A stretch of 35,211 nucleotides of DNA from the NCBI GenBank assembly GCA_016187025.1, contig JACPKM010000004.1, positions 1 to 35,211 of the forward strand. The letters are read 5' to 3'. The notes beneath the pieces are model-generated. The model did no database searches, was not told where the DNA came from, and worked only from the letters and a program-made list of their open reading frames with translations. Shown one piece after another: positions 1 through 11,560 of this stretch (position 1 is its first letter; every line of letters starts with the position of its first letter). The translations under genes and the position numbers were made by a program. The DNA is from Candidatus Daviesbacteria bacterium (GTDB lineage Bacteria > Patescibacteriota > Microgenomatia > Daviesbacterales > UBA10151).

Positions 1-950
1 ACTAGATCCGACTGATACATTACCAGAGGTGGTTAAAGAGGTGGAGTTAATATCTGTTGCATTTAGTCCGGCTAAATTAGTCAGTCCTGTGACATTTAGT
101 CCATTTAATGCCCCAAAGCCGGTAATTGATCCCCCAACTCCCACATTACCTGAAACATTTAAGGTTCCCGTAATACCGGTATTGGCTAAAGATGATACCC
201 CGATCACATTAAGAGAGGATAGGCTGGCAGCAGAGGAGGTAGTGAGTGATCCACCAATACCAGCATTACCAGAGGTGCCAAGAGTTGCTCCAGAAATTGA
301 TTTAGTTACTTGTAATGAATCAAGGACAGCTGCAGAGGTAACAGACAGTGATTGCCCTATCCCCACATTACCAGTTAGATTAGATAATCCTGAGACCTGT
401 AACCCGCCATTTGCTAAAGTTAGTCCAGTGGTAGTGAGTGATGCCCCAACCCCTAAATTACCTGTAAAGTTACCAGTACCTATTACTGATAAGTTATAGT
501 TTGTAGTAGTTGTTCCTATACCAACATTACCTTGCACTGCTAGACCATCAGAAGGAACAGAGGCATTAGCATAAGATGTGCCGATACTTAAGTTCCCTGA
601 AACAGTTAGTTTAGATCCCGGGGCAGAAGTACCGATACCGACGTTGTTTGACGAAGCGGTTAAATAAGTGTTGTTGTCGGCAACAGTCCATCCTCCTGCT
701 GCAGCCAGGGAGGTCCAGGATAGGTTGCCTGAGCCATCATCCATTAATGTAGTGCTGGCAGCTCCCTGTGAGGAAGGGAAAGTATAAGATACTCCTGCAA
801 TAGAAAGGGAAGAGGAGGTTAGTGTGGTGGCACCGGTTACCCCTAAGGTTCCTCCGACAGTTAGGTTAGTGGTGATATTCCCGTCTCCCACAACATGCAG
901 CTTGGAGGTTGGGGTGATAGTCCCTATACCTACATTACCTGAGGCATCAA
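1..950 (-). repeat. NVGIG-type tail-fibre repeats within the surface protein
   Basis: The minus-strand translation repeatedly returns to a G-N-V-G-I-G core (NVGIGTITPTSKLHV, NVGIGTSAPGSKLTV, NVGIGTTTTNYNLSV, then NLGVGAS, NVGIGQS, NAGIGGS), spaced roughly 20-35 residues apart. Such repeats are common in trimeric fibre or beta-helix proteins of phage tails and bacterial surface proteins. The DNA copies are diverged, so this is an old expansion and not a fresh tandem array. Confidence 0.75.
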
Positions 951-2328
951 TAGTTATTCCTGAAGTGGCTGTACCGGCTGTAATCAAACCGATCTTATTC
1001 GCCCCTAACCTGTAGAGTCCGGTATCAGTGTCATTGGAAAAAGAATAAGCAGGGGCAGCTGCAGTTCCATCTGCTAACCCTAACGCATCTTTTAAGCTCA
1101 ATGTAACAGAGGACCCTAAGTTAACGTCCCCTCCACCAGAGAGGTTTGTACCGGCGCTGATGGTAATTTTGCCGTTAGCCAAGGCAGAGTTAGGGATGTT
1201 GGTTAAGGTGTTTGATGAGCCGGAGATGGTTTTATTAGTTAGGGTTTGGGTGGAATCAATGCCAGCTAGGGTGGTGGTTGCATCAGGTAAGGTAATAATC
1301 CTTGCAGCTGTTGGAGTCCAGGTTAAAGTGCCTGTAGGACCACCTGATTGGAATACTAGCTGGTTGGCTGTGCCGGAGATATTCAAAGAAGCAAAGGATG
1401 GAGAAGATGTAGTTGAAACATCTTGGTCAAGTGTTGCGTCCTGGGTGACTGCCAGAGTTGCAGATCCTCCGGCAATCAAAAAGCCTGCTGCAGGAGTTGC
1501 TTCTATGGAAACGTTGTTGATAGTACCCTTTACTGCTAAGCTGCCTTGAATATCTGTATCTGCATTAATTTCAAGAAAACTGGCAGTGGCTGATGCAGCC
1601 AGTACATCAGGAGCAAGGTTTGAGGAGGATGCAACTGTCTTTGTTATTTTGATGTTTTCGGCCAGCTTTTCTGATTTTGTGTTTGGCGTTAGGAATTTAG
1701 TAACAAAGCTTTGTGGTAAGAGGGGATTTGATAAATAAGTTATTAGAAAAAGGCTGGTTATTATAATAGATAAAAATATAAAAACAGAACCGGTCTTTAC
1801 TAAAACAAGAGAGGATTGTTTGAGCTTCCTTCCTATTATATATAGAAAATCCGGTGTCTTGGCATCGGTAAGTCCTAACTCATTTAGGTTAGTAGAATGT
1901 TTAAATGGTTTATCAATATTGATTGGTGGGGGGTAACTGGGCTTGTAGTCTGTAATATAACTTGTCCATTTTTTTTGCTCAATTCTTGCCAAAAGCTCTG
2001 TAGTGGTTTGTGGTTTTTTAATACCTGTTTGCATAGATTTTTGAGGCTGAATTGAGGATTTTTGTGGGTTAAAAACAGCTGGGTTTACAACTGGTTGAGC
2101 AGCTAGTTTTAAGGTCTTGGTGTATAAAATATTTTTCCTTCTTTTAAGGGCTTTGATAATATCTAGAGGGTATAACCTTGTCCCTCCAGCAGTACGGATA
2201 GATGGAAGTTTTCCGCTTTTCTCCCATCTTCTTAAAGTATCAATAGAGATACCTAGTTTTTTTGCAGCTTTTCCAATTTTGGCGTAATTAGGATTTGAGA
2301 GTATATTGTCCTGATTTATGTTTTTCAT
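1..2328 (-). CDS. MerR-type HTH, membrane helix and tail-fibre-like repeat surface protein (partial, C-terminus outside window)
   Basis: The minus frame is open from ATG at 2328 to the window edge, giving 776 codons without a stop. Residues about 12-62 form a MerR/excisionase-type helix-turn-helix (LGISIDTLRRWEKSGKLPSI). A Pro/Gln/Lys-rich linker follows, then one membrane helix at about 178-199 (VFIFLSIIITSLFLITYL). The rest would be outside the cell. It starts with the phage-tail-fibre style (DATTTLAGIDSTQTLTNKTI, then AYSFSNDTDTGLYRLGAN) and continues as Gly/Ser/Thr-rich repeats around NVGIGT. The topology resembles ToxR/CadC regulators joined to an adhesin or fibre stalk. Function is inferred: a membrane-tethered regulator, or a surface fibre whose HTH serves another purpose. 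No Shine-Dalgarno is seen; a perfect palindrome abuts the start codon. It follows the ATPase operon in the same direction but has its own promoter candidate. Confidence 0.85.
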   Translation of the reverse strand, partial: MKNINQDNILSNPNYAKIGKAAKKLGISIDTLRRWEKSGKLPSIRTAGGTRLYPLDIIKALKRRKNILYTKTLKLAAQPVVNPAVFNPQKSSIQPQKSMQTGIKKPQTTTELLARIEQKKWTSYITDYKPSYPPPINIDKPFKHSTNLNELGLTDAKTPDFLYIIGRKLKQSSLVLVKTGSVFIFLSIIITSLFLITYLSNPLLPQSFVTKFLTPNTKSEKLAENIKITKTVASSSNLAPDVLAASATASFLEINADTDIQGSLAVKGTINNVSIEATPAAGFLIAGGSATLAVTQDATLDQDVSTTSSPSFASLNISGTANQLVFQSGGPTGTLTWTPTAARIITLPDATTTLAGIDSTQTLTNKTISGSSNTLTNIPNSALANGKITISAGTNLSGGGDVNLGSSVTLSLKDALGLADGTAAAPAYSFSNDTDTGLYRLGANKIGLITAGTATSGITIDASGNVGIGTITPTSKLHVVGDGNITTNLTVGGTLGVTGATTLTSSSLSIAGVSYTFPSSQGAASTTLMDDGSGNLSWTSLAAAGGWTVADNNTYLTASSNNVGIGTSAPGSKLTVSGNLSIGTSYANASVPSDGLAVQGNVGIGTTTTNYNLSVIGTGNFTGNLGVGASLTTTGLTLANGGLQVSGLSNLTGNVGIGQSLSVTSAAVLDSLQVTKSISGATLGTSGNAGIGGSLTTSSAASLSSLNVIGVSSLANTGITGTLNVSGNVGVGGSITGFGALNGLNVTGLTNLAGLNATDINSTSLTTSGNVSVGSS

Positions 2329-2330
2329 TT

Positions 2331-2353
2331 GTGATTTTTTTGAAAAAAATCAC
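2331..2353. promoter_or_regulatory. Perfect 23-bp palindrome next to the HTH-gene start codon
   Basis: Arms GTGATTTTTTT and AAAAAAATCAC are exact reverse complements around one central base. The palindrome ends two bases before the ATG of the minus-strand HTH surface protein. It could be an operator for that protein's own HTH domain. In RNA it could instead be a hairpin at the translation start, though the one-base loop makes a tight RNA hairpin less likely. Confidence 0.55.
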
Positions 2354-2438
2354 TTAAAGTGTGAGTTCTAAGTGGGTCCGTCTGCGTGGGGATTACTTGT
2401 GTGAGAAGCTGCTCTTTTCCCTGAAATCTATTTAAAGT

Positions 2439-2472
2439 TACATAGATTTCTATATCCAGAATACATAGATTT
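2439..2472. repeat. Direct repeat TACATAGATTT x2 across the promoter
   Basis: TACATAGATTT occurs at 2439-2449 and 2462-2472, a 23-bp period (about two helical turns). An inverted partial copy, AAATCTA, lies at 2424-2430. The copies flank and overlap the -10 candidate of the minus-strand promoter, as expected for a regulator binding site. No binding protein can be assigned from sequence alone. Confidence 0.45.
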
Positions 2473-2487
2473 TTGATACTTTGTCAA
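2458..2487 (-). promoter_or_regulatory. Candidate promoter of the HTH surface protein
   Basis: On the minus strand a consensus -35 TTGACA (2487-2482) is followed after 18 bases by TATTCT (2463-2458, 4 of 6 matches). Transcription would start near 2451, leaving a leader of about 120 bases that contains the palindrome beside the start codon. This is long compared with the near-leaderless genes elsewhere in the window. Confidence 0.5.
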
Positions 2488-2589
2488 CTACCAAAATATA
2501 TGCAAATTGAGGCCAAAATTGCCTTTTGATATTTAAGAGTTGTATTGCAGGGCTATTAGACAATTTTTAACAAAAATAAAAATAAGTTT

Positions 2590-2880
2590 TTACTGCTTGA
2601 GGGTGTCTTGTATCTTGGGTTGAATATATGTAAAAACTTTTACTACATTATTGCTGACAAAAATAATAGCCAGAGGAAACTCAAACCTTAATTCTTTTCC
2701 GTTTGTTGGCCTCACAATAATAGGAGTATTTTCTATTACCGTGATAAAGTTAGCATGCTCTGCTAAAACATCAAAGTTACCGGCATAGTTTTTTGAGGAA
2801 ACTGAGACTGCTGAGCCATCAAAAAACACCTGAGTAGGAGAAATAATACGTACAGAGAGTAGTTCTTCAGTTGCTTTCAT
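2590..2880 (-). CDS. atpC: F1-ATPase epsilon subunit, N-terminal domain only
   Basis: This is the last gene of the ATPase operon, 26 bases after beta. At 96 residues it covers only the beta-sandwich domain of F1 epsilon (LSVRIISPTQVFFDGSAVSV, then NFDVLAEHANFITVIENTPI). It lacks the two-helix C-terminal hairpin that makes the family usually about 130-140 residues long. In known enzymes the hairpin inhibits ATP hydrolysis while the beta domain bridges gamma and the c-ring. Its absence suggests no epsilon-type autoinhibition. Assignment rests on operon position and the family pattern. Confidence 0.8.
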   Translation of the reverse strand: MKATEELLSVRIISPTQVFFDGSAVSVSSKNYAGNFDVLAEHANFITVIENTPIIVRPTNGKELRFEFPLAIIFVSNNVVKVFTYIQPKIQDTLKQ

Positions 2881-2906
2881 ATTAGGCTTTATTTACTAGG
2901 TGCTAA

Positions 2907-5129
<2,223 letters not shown>

Positions 5130-5133
<4 letters not shown>

Positions 5134-6611
5134 GAGGGGCACAACTCATTTAGTTTTTTTAGCTGTGTTTCTAGCAGGTTTACCAATTGTTGGTCATTTT
5201 TTATACTAGATAAACCTCTGGTAATTTTTAATAAATCGGCATCAGATTCGAAAGCATTAATGAGAGGGTTTTTATATTTTTCTAAAAAATAACGGTCTTT
5301 ATCAGTCAGAAATGAGGTATAAACCAAGGCAAGTAAAATAATCTGTACTTGCTCAGGGATTGAGGTAATTGGATCTTGTTTTAAAATTTCATCAATTAAC
5401 CTTTTCTGCTTTAAAATATGCTGGGTTTGAGGTGGCAGTTCTGCACTGAAACTGCTAACTGTCTGCAGTTCTTCAGCCAAAGTTAGGGTGTTTCTAATCC
5501 GGCCAGCAACCAAGTTAGTTAGCCTTTGCTGTGTCTGGCGCCCAACTCTTGAGACTGATAAAAAGATGTCGATTGCCGGTTGCTGACCCTGGTTTCTTAA
5601 AGACGATTTAAAAAGTAAATGTCCATCTGTCATTGACATCAAACTGGTGGGAATAAGAGTTGTAAAATCATTTAAATCAAGCTCAATTACAGGTAGGGCA
5701 GTGATAGAGCCTCCGCCAAATCCTGGTTTAAAGCTTCCGGCTCTTTCCAGCAAGTGGGCATGCTGATAAAAAATATCACCAGGATAAGCCTCTCTCCCAG
5801 GAGATTTAAAAGAAAGCAGCGACATTTCTCTATAAATCTTGGCATGTGTGCCTAAATCATCTAGTATTAGTAATACATCATGGCCTTTTTTTTGAAAATA
5901 CTCGGCTATTGTAAAAGCTGTTTTGGGGGTTAAAAATATTAAAGGAGTAGGTTCAGAGGAGGAGGCAGCAATGATTACACTTGAGTCTAAGGCTTTATTG
6001 GCTTTTAGAACATCAATCAAACTTCTGACACTTGCTCCGGGTTTTCCTATTGAGGCATAAATACAGATTGTCTTTTTTTGTCCAGGCGCTAGTTTTTGAT
6101 TAAATCTAGCTTGATTTACCATCAGATCTATTAAAAAACCGGTTTTACCAGAATGGGCATCTCCCATAACCAGCTCACGTTGTCCCTTACCCAAGGGGAT
6201 TAAGGTATCAATAAGAGTAATGCCGGTGTGAAATTGGGTATTGATAAATTGTCGGGTTTGAATACCAGGAGCAATAGCGTCAAGCTCCAAAAAATTTGCC
6301 TGCTTGATGCGCTCCAGTAGCCCTTTTCCGTCAATTGGTACACCAAGCGGATTGATGCTTCTTCCTAGTAAAAAGTCTCCGGTATTGATGCTTAAACGGG
6401 CAGGCAGTTTTTTAAACATCTCTCCGGGAGTAATTTTACCTTCATCTACCATCAGTATCTGTACTTGATCATGAGATAAAGAATTAACCCAGCCTCTTAA
6501 TCCAGCCTGGCTTTCCACTAAGTCGTTGATTTTAACATTTGGCAGACCATCAACATCAATTAAAAAGTTCCTAATACTTTGTACAAAACCTATTTCAGTT
6601 TCATCACTCAT
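5130..6611 (-). CDS. atpA: F1-type ATPase alpha subunit
   Basis: At 493 residues it is near the usual 500-510. It has an N-terminal barrel, the nucleotide fold with Walker A GDAHSGKT (150-157; typical alpha is GDRQTGKT), Walker B ILDDL (D251, D252), the strong alpha signature PGREAYPGDIFYQHAHLLER, and the arginine finger in SVSRVGRQ (R355) that completes the beta catalytic site. It starts 4 bases after delta and overlaps gamma by 4 bases. No Shine-Dalgarno is seen before the ATG, so coupling to the gene upstream is likely. Confidence 0.95.
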
Positions 6612-6615
6612 AAAT

Positions 6616-7101
6616 TTATCTTAAGTATGTTTTAAAGCTTTCCAGTACCTGCTGTTTGTTATCCTCAATCTTTTTTTTGACTGAATAATCATGGTATATC
6701 CCTTTCCAGGTCAGGGCACATCCGCCAATTAAAGAAGGGTCATACTTGATATCTAACATTAGGTATTTTTGGCCAAAATTAACTCTGATCCAGCTGCCTA
6801 ATTTAGATATCTCTTCATTAGGCAGTTCAAAAGCCAAAAATATCGTTAAAGGTTCTTGTTTGCTGGTTTCTGATTCCATTTCATCTAGTAGGGAATAGAT
6901 ATTGTGTTGGTTAAACTTTGCTAGGAAATCTTTTCCTAAGGAGTTGATCCACTGCGCCTCATCTGTTAATTTTTCATCTTGGTCTTGTACGCCATTTGTA
7001 AATTGTTGTTTTGTGAGGTAGTCACGAAGTATCCGCAGCCTATTTTTTAGACTTTTGAGAGTGTAAGTATTGGTTATAATCTGATCCCATAATTGATTCA
7101 T
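6616..7101 (-). CDS. atpH: F1-type ATPase delta subunit (OSCP-like)
   Basis: The 161-residue protein ends with the OSCP/delta signature: YDPSLIGGCALTW followed by YHDYSVKKKIED. The N-terminal helical part is weakly conserved. In known enzymes delta ties the top of alpha3beta3 to the b stalk, acting as part of the stator. The ATG overlaps the b-subunit stop (ATGA at 7098-7101). A GGAG lies about 14 bases upstream, one of the few Shine-Dalgarno-like sites in this window. Confidence 0.75.
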   Translation of the reverse strand: MNQLWDQIITNTYTLKSLKNRLRILRDYLTKQQFTNGVQDQDEKLTDEAQWINSLGKDFLAKFNQHNIYSLLDEMESETSKQEPLTIFLAFELPNEEISKLGSWIRVNFGQKYLMLDIKYDPSLIGGCALTWKGIYHDYSVKKKIEDNKQQVLESFKTYLR

Positions 7102-7805
7102 GCAACAAATTTCTCCATCTTGGCCTTTTCTAAAGATTCATAAATTAAATCCAGTTGATCTTTTAAACTAAGTCTTTTTCCCAAAACCAAAGCCATAGTC
7201 CGTTCCATCATAGCCACGATATTTTCATCTATTAGTTTAAACTGCTGTTGTTTATAAGATTCAATTAGCTGACGGACTGATTGTAGTTCAAGCTCTATTG
7301 AGCCGGTTGTTTTTTGTTCACTTTCTAGCAAAAAATCAGATAGTCTGGTTTCTAGCTGATCCAGCATTTTTTCTATTCTTTGTTGGGCAGCTTGCTGGTT
7401 GGTTTCTTCAAGCTCAACACTATTTTTTTCTAAGTCTTTTACAAAGCTACTAAAGGTTTGTATAGAGGAAGATATTGCTTGGTTTGCCTGAGTGAAGGTT
7501 TGGCTGAGCATGCTTTCATACTGTTTGACATATTGAGCAAGTTGGGCTTTGTGTTCCTCTTCGATTTTGCCTACATTAGCTTTACTCTCAGAGATGAGCT
7601 TGATGCTTTCTGTCTCACTTAAGGAGAGTATCTCTTGGGATTTTTTAATTGCTTGATGCAAAAACTGATAACCTTTTTGCCGGTTTTCTTCTATCTCTTT
7701 TGAGCTTTGACCTGCTACTTTCTGTCTTAACTTTCTCTCTCTGATAAAAAGCAGGGTAAAGGTAACACCAAAAGCTGCCAGTATGGGGGGCAGAATAAAA
7801 TCCAT
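7098..7805 (-). CDS. atpF: F-type ATPase b-subunit-like stator protein, elongated
   Basis: An N-terminal hydrophobic helix (about residues 3-21, ILPPILAAFGVTFTLLF) is followed by a long Gln/Glu/Lys-rich coiled coil to about residue 200 and a short C-terminal region (LVLGKRLSLKDQLDLIYESL). This is the b-subunit plan, but 235 residues is longer than the usual 155-170, so the peripheral stalk may be longer than normal. It lies 36 bases after the c-like protein and overlaps delta. The assignment rests mainly on topology and operon order, because b is poorly conserved. Confidence 0.75.
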   Translation of the reverse strand: MDFILPPILAAFGVTFTLLFIRERKLRQKVAGQSSKEIEENRQKGYQFLHQAIKKSQEILSLSETESIKLISESKANVGKIEEEHKAQLAQYVKQYESMLSQTFTQANQAISSSIQTFSSFVKDLEKNSVELEETNQQAAQQRIEKMLDQLETRLSDFLLESEQKTTGSIELELQSVRQLIESYKQQQFKLIDENIVAMMERTMALVLGKRLSLKDQLDLIYESLEKAKMEKFVA

Positions 7806-7841
7806 ACATCAATCATACGACAACAAAAGCTAAAAACTCAA

Positions 7842-8669
<828 letters not shown>

Positions 8670-8672
8670 TTA

Positions 8673-8702
8673 ACATTAGATCAAATAGTAGGGAAATTTC
8701 AA
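8673..8702 (-). promoter_or_regulatory. Candidate promoter of the ATPase operon
   Basis: On the minus strand TTGAAA (8702-8697) is followed after 18 bases by TAATGT (8678-8673), which ends 6 bases before the ATG of the first operon gene. The leader would be very short or absent, as for many genes in this window. The -10 is a weak match, so this is moderate evidence. Confidence 0.4.
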
Positions 8703-8930
8703 ATAACCTTCAAATATTAGGTAAGGAGGTTAGATCAGTTTGATAATAACAATATATATCAAAATATATTATGGATTTTCCCGCACAGGCACAGAATCAA
8801 TTTATAATTCATAATTTATAATTTATAAATCGATCAGAATACCTTCTTAATATATCAATTAAAACAGAGGGATTAACATTTAGCTTGTGAAAAGATATGT
8901 GAAACATAAAAGACTAAAGATAAGACAATG
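8703..8930. other. AT-rich divergent intergenic stretch
   Basis: This DNA separates the leftward ATPase operon from rightward leuS. It holds short AT-rich iterations (TTATAATT-like copies at about 8811-8830) and a weak inverted repeat AATATAT/ATATATT (8751-8770). I see no gene, RNA or clear operator in it. Confidence 0.5.
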
Positions 8931-8960
8931 TTGAATGCATTTGTCCAGTTATGTTAAGAT
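8931..8960 (+). promoter_or_regulatory. Candidate leuS promoter
   Basis: TTGAAT (8931-8936), an 18-base spacer and TAAGAT (8955-8960) lie 9 bases before the leuS ATG. The predicted transcript begins within a few bases of the start codon. Both boxes match consensus at only 4 of 6 positions. Confidence 0.4.
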
Positions 8961-8969
8961 CAGATTTAT

Positions 8970-11393
8970 ATGAAGAGGTACATACCACAACAAGTTGAGC
9001 CTAAATGGCAGCAAAAGTGGAGGGAGGATAAGTTATATTCTCCTGATCTTGGTAATGCTAAAAATCCCTTTTTTAACCTCATGATGTTTCCTTACCCTTC
9101 TGCAGAAGGGCTGCATGTAGGGAATATGTATGCTTTCACCGGTACTGATATTTTTGGAAGGTTTATGAGGATGCAAGGTTTAGATGTATTTGAGCCTATT
9201 GGCTTGGATGGTTTTGGAATCCATAGTGAAAATTATGCCATGAAAGTCAACATTCACCCATTTGATTTAAGCAAGATTACAGAAAAACGTTTCTTGGAGC
9301 AACTTAATATTACTGGTAACTCTTTTGACTGGACAGCCACTGTGGAAACTTATAAACCTAATTACTACAAATGGACTCAATGGCTGTTTTTGAAAATGTA
9401 TGAAAAGGGTCTAGCGTATAGAAAAAAGGCATCAGTTAACTGGTGTCCATCCTGTCTAACGGTTTTGGCAGATGAGCAAGTAATTGCTGGTGAGTGTGAA
9501 AGGTGTGGTAGCAAGGTTGAGCAAAAAATGCTGGAGCAGTGGTTTTTTAGGATTACTGATTATGCAGATAGACTGATAAATAACTTAAAAAACTTAGACT
9601 GGTCTGAGAAGGTCAAGATTGCCCAAAGAAATTGGATAGGAAAAAAACAAGGAATTAATATTAGCTACGAAGTTGAGGGAAGTGATCTCAAAGTAGCTTG
9701 CTTTACTACCAGGCCAGATACCAATTTTGGAACAACTTTTATTGTAATAGGCCCTGAACATCCAGATGTTTATAAATTAACCAAACCTCAGCACATAAAC
9801 GAAGTTAAAGAATACATCAAACTATCTACTATAGCATCAAAAGAAGAACGTATAGCAGAAGGAAGAAAAAAGACAGGAGTATTTACAGGATCTTATGCCA
9901 TCAATAACCTAAATGGGGAAAAACTACCAATATGGATAAGTGACTTTGTGTTAGGTGATTTTGGTACTGGAGCAGTGGTGGGTGTTCCTGGTCATGATTT
10001 AAGAGACTTTCAGTTTGCAAAACAGTTTGACTTACCAATTATACGGGTAGTGGTAGGTAAAGATGGTGATAAAACTGATATTACAAGTGAAAGTCAAGTC
10101 CAGGAAGATGAGGGAGTAATGATAAACTCTGATTTCTTAGATGGGATGGATATACATAAGGCTACAGTCAAGATTATGGATTATTTAGAGGAAAAAGGTT
10201 GGGGAAAAAGGGTTACTACTTATCATTTAAGGGACTGGTTAATCTCCAGGCAAAGATACTGGGGGCCTCCGATCCCAATTATTTACTGTAATAAGTGTGG
10301 GACAGTAGCAGTGCCGGAAAAAGATTTGCCTGTTGAACTTCCCTTTGTTGAAAAGTTCAGGCCAACTGGTACTGGTGAGTCTCCTTTGGCCTCAGTTGAG
10401 GAGTTTTATAAAGTTAAATGCCCTAGCTGTGGAGGACAAGCCCGCCGGGAAACAGATGTGTCAGATACGTTTTTAGACTCAGCCTGGTATTTTATAAGAT
10501 ATCCTTCAACTGATATAGAAAATAAAGCTTTTGATACACAAAGGTCAAAAAAATGGTTGCCTGTTGATATGTATATCGGGGGAGCAGAGCACTCTGTTTT
10601 GCATCTGCTTTACTCCCGGTTTGTTACCATGGTTTTATTTGATGCAGGCCTTATAGACTTCGAAGAGCCTTTTACTAAATTCAGGGCTCATGGTTTATTA
10701 ATTAAAGAAGGAGCCAAGATGAGCAAGTCCAAAGGTAATGTGGTCAACCCCGACCAGCACATTAAAGAGTATGGTGCAGATACCTTAAGGACATATCTGA
10801 TGTTTTTGGGGCCATTTGATCAAGGAGGGGATTTTAGAGACAGTGGAATCAACGGAATCTATAAGTTTTTGCAACGAATATGGATGCTGCAAGAGAAACT
10901 AGATGGTCAAAATGAAAAATTAGGTATAAAAGATCTTAAATTTATGCATAAAACTATTAAAAAAGTTACTGAAGATATTAGCGCACTCAAATACAACACT
11001 GCCATAGCTGCACTTATGGAATGGCTCAATTTCTTATCTAAAAAGCAAAAATTATCAAAAGAGGAATATCAAGCATTTTTATTATTATTATCACCGTTTG
11101 CTCCTCATATCACAGAGGAGATCTGGGAAGTTTTAGGTGAGAATTACTCAATTCATAAGCACTCCTGGCCCCAGTTTGTTAATGAATATCTGGAAGATGA
11201 TGAGGTTAGCATTGTAATACAAGTTAACGGAAAGGTGCGGGATAGTATAAAGGTGCAAAAAGATATAGTTGGTTCTAAAGAAGCAATACAAAAATTGGCA
11301 ACCGGTACTCCAAATGCAAATAAGTATCTGGAAGGCAAATCCGTGAAAAATGTTGTGTATGTAGAAGGTAGGCTTATCAATTTTGTAATTTAG
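8970..11393 (+). CDS. leuS: Leucyl-tRNA synthetase
   Basis: Class I synthetase that charges tRNA-Leu. The HIGH box reads HVGN (H49-N52) after MFPYPSAEGL, and the KMSKS loop is K583-MSKS inside GAKMSKSKGNVVNP. The CP1 editing domain is present (FTTRPDTNFGTTF and GTGAVVGVPGHDLRD, where most bacteria have VPAHD). Two Zn-ribbon pairs are visible (CPSC with CERCG; CNKCG with CPSCG). Length is 807 residues against the usual 860-880, so the enzyme is slightly compact. The anticodon-binding and C-terminal parts (VQVNGKVRDSI) are intact. Confidence 0.97.
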   Translation: MKRYIPQQVEPKWQQKWREDKLYSPDLGNAKNPFFNLMMFPYPSAEGLHVGNMYAFTGTDIFGRFMRMQGLDVFEPIGLDGFGIHSENYAMKVNIHPFDLSKITEKRFLEQLNITGNSFDWTATVETYKPNYYKWTQWLFLKMYEKGLAYRKKASVNWCPSCLTVLADEQVIAGECERCGSKVEQKMLEQWFFRITDYADRLINNLKNLDWSEKVKIAQRNWIGKKQGINISYEVEGSDLKVACFTTRPDTNFGTTFIVIGPEHPDVYKLTKPQHINEVKEYIKLSTIASKEERIAEGRKKTGVFTGSYAINNLNGEKLPIWISDFVLGDFGTGAVVGVPGHDLRDFQFAKQFDLPIIRVVVGKDGDKTDITSESQVQEDEGVMINSDFLDGMDIHKATVKIMDYLEEKGWGKRVTTYHLRDWLISRQRYWGPPIPIIYCNKCGTVAVPEKDLPVELPFVEKFRPTGTGESPLASVEEFYKVKCPSCGGQARRETDVSDTFLDSAWYFIRYPSTDIENKAFDTQRSKKWLPVDMYIGGAEHSVLHLLYSRFVTMVLFDAGLIDFEEPFTKFRAHGLLIKEGAKMSKSKGNVVNPDQHIKEYGADTLRTYLMFLGPFDQGGDFRDSGINGIYKFLQRIWMLQEKLDGQNEKLGIKDLKFMHKTIKKVTEDISALKYNTAIAALMEWLNFLSKKQKLSKEEYQAFLLLLSPFAPHITEEIWEVLGENYSIHKHSWPQFVNEYLEDDEVSIVIQVNGKVRDSIKVQKDIVGSKEAIQKLATGTPNANKYLEGKSVKNVVYVEGRLINFVI

Positions 11394-11521
11394 CAGACCA
11401 TATGGTATAATTGCTAAATAATTAGGAGAGAGGGTTTAGATTATTACAGCAATAAAATCAAAAATTGATAATTCTTCTTTCTAATTGGCTTCTCCCCCTA
11501 AGTAAGAAATAAATAACTAAC

Positions 11522-11550
11522 TTGTAAATCTTTGGTAAGAGCGGTATAAT
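11522..11550 (+). promoter_or_regulatory. Strong promoter for the SprT-like gene, leaderless type
   Basis: TTGTAA (11522-11527), a 17-base spacer and a perfect TATAAT (11545-11550) lie 10 bases before the ATG at 11561. Transcription should start about 0-4 bases from the start codon and no Shine-Dalgarno is present. This is the clearest leaderless arrangement in the window and probably drives the SprT-comEA-comEC set. Confidence 0.7.
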
Positions 11551-11560
11551 CACCCCGTTT

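Noticed and set aside
29-1549. Three plus-strand open frames (29-499, 824-1015, 1160-1549)
   Set aside because: They are antisense shadows of the repeat-rich minus-strand surface protein, whose own frame is open without a stop and shows clear HTH, membrane and NVGIG-repeat structure.
1-2328. Prophage tail-fibre gene
   Set aside because: No other phage genes are present, and the protein carries a membrane helix and HTH, so a cellular surface protein fits better.
5134-5142. GTG start for gamma at 5142
   Set aside because: The ATG at 5133 gives the usual 4-base ATGA overlap with alpha, as also seen between b and delta.
8800-8835. AT-rich iterations upstream of leuS as an origin or attachment site
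   Set aside because: They are short simple-sequence repeats without DnaA boxes, a neighbouring dnaA/dnaN, or integrase genes.
11394-11521. Possible small RNA or terminator after leuS (purine-rich TTAGGAGAGAGGG and a later pyrimidine-rich CTTCTCCCCCTAA)
   Set aside because: Pairing is interrupted and needs bulges, and no T-tract follows; I could not support a structure.
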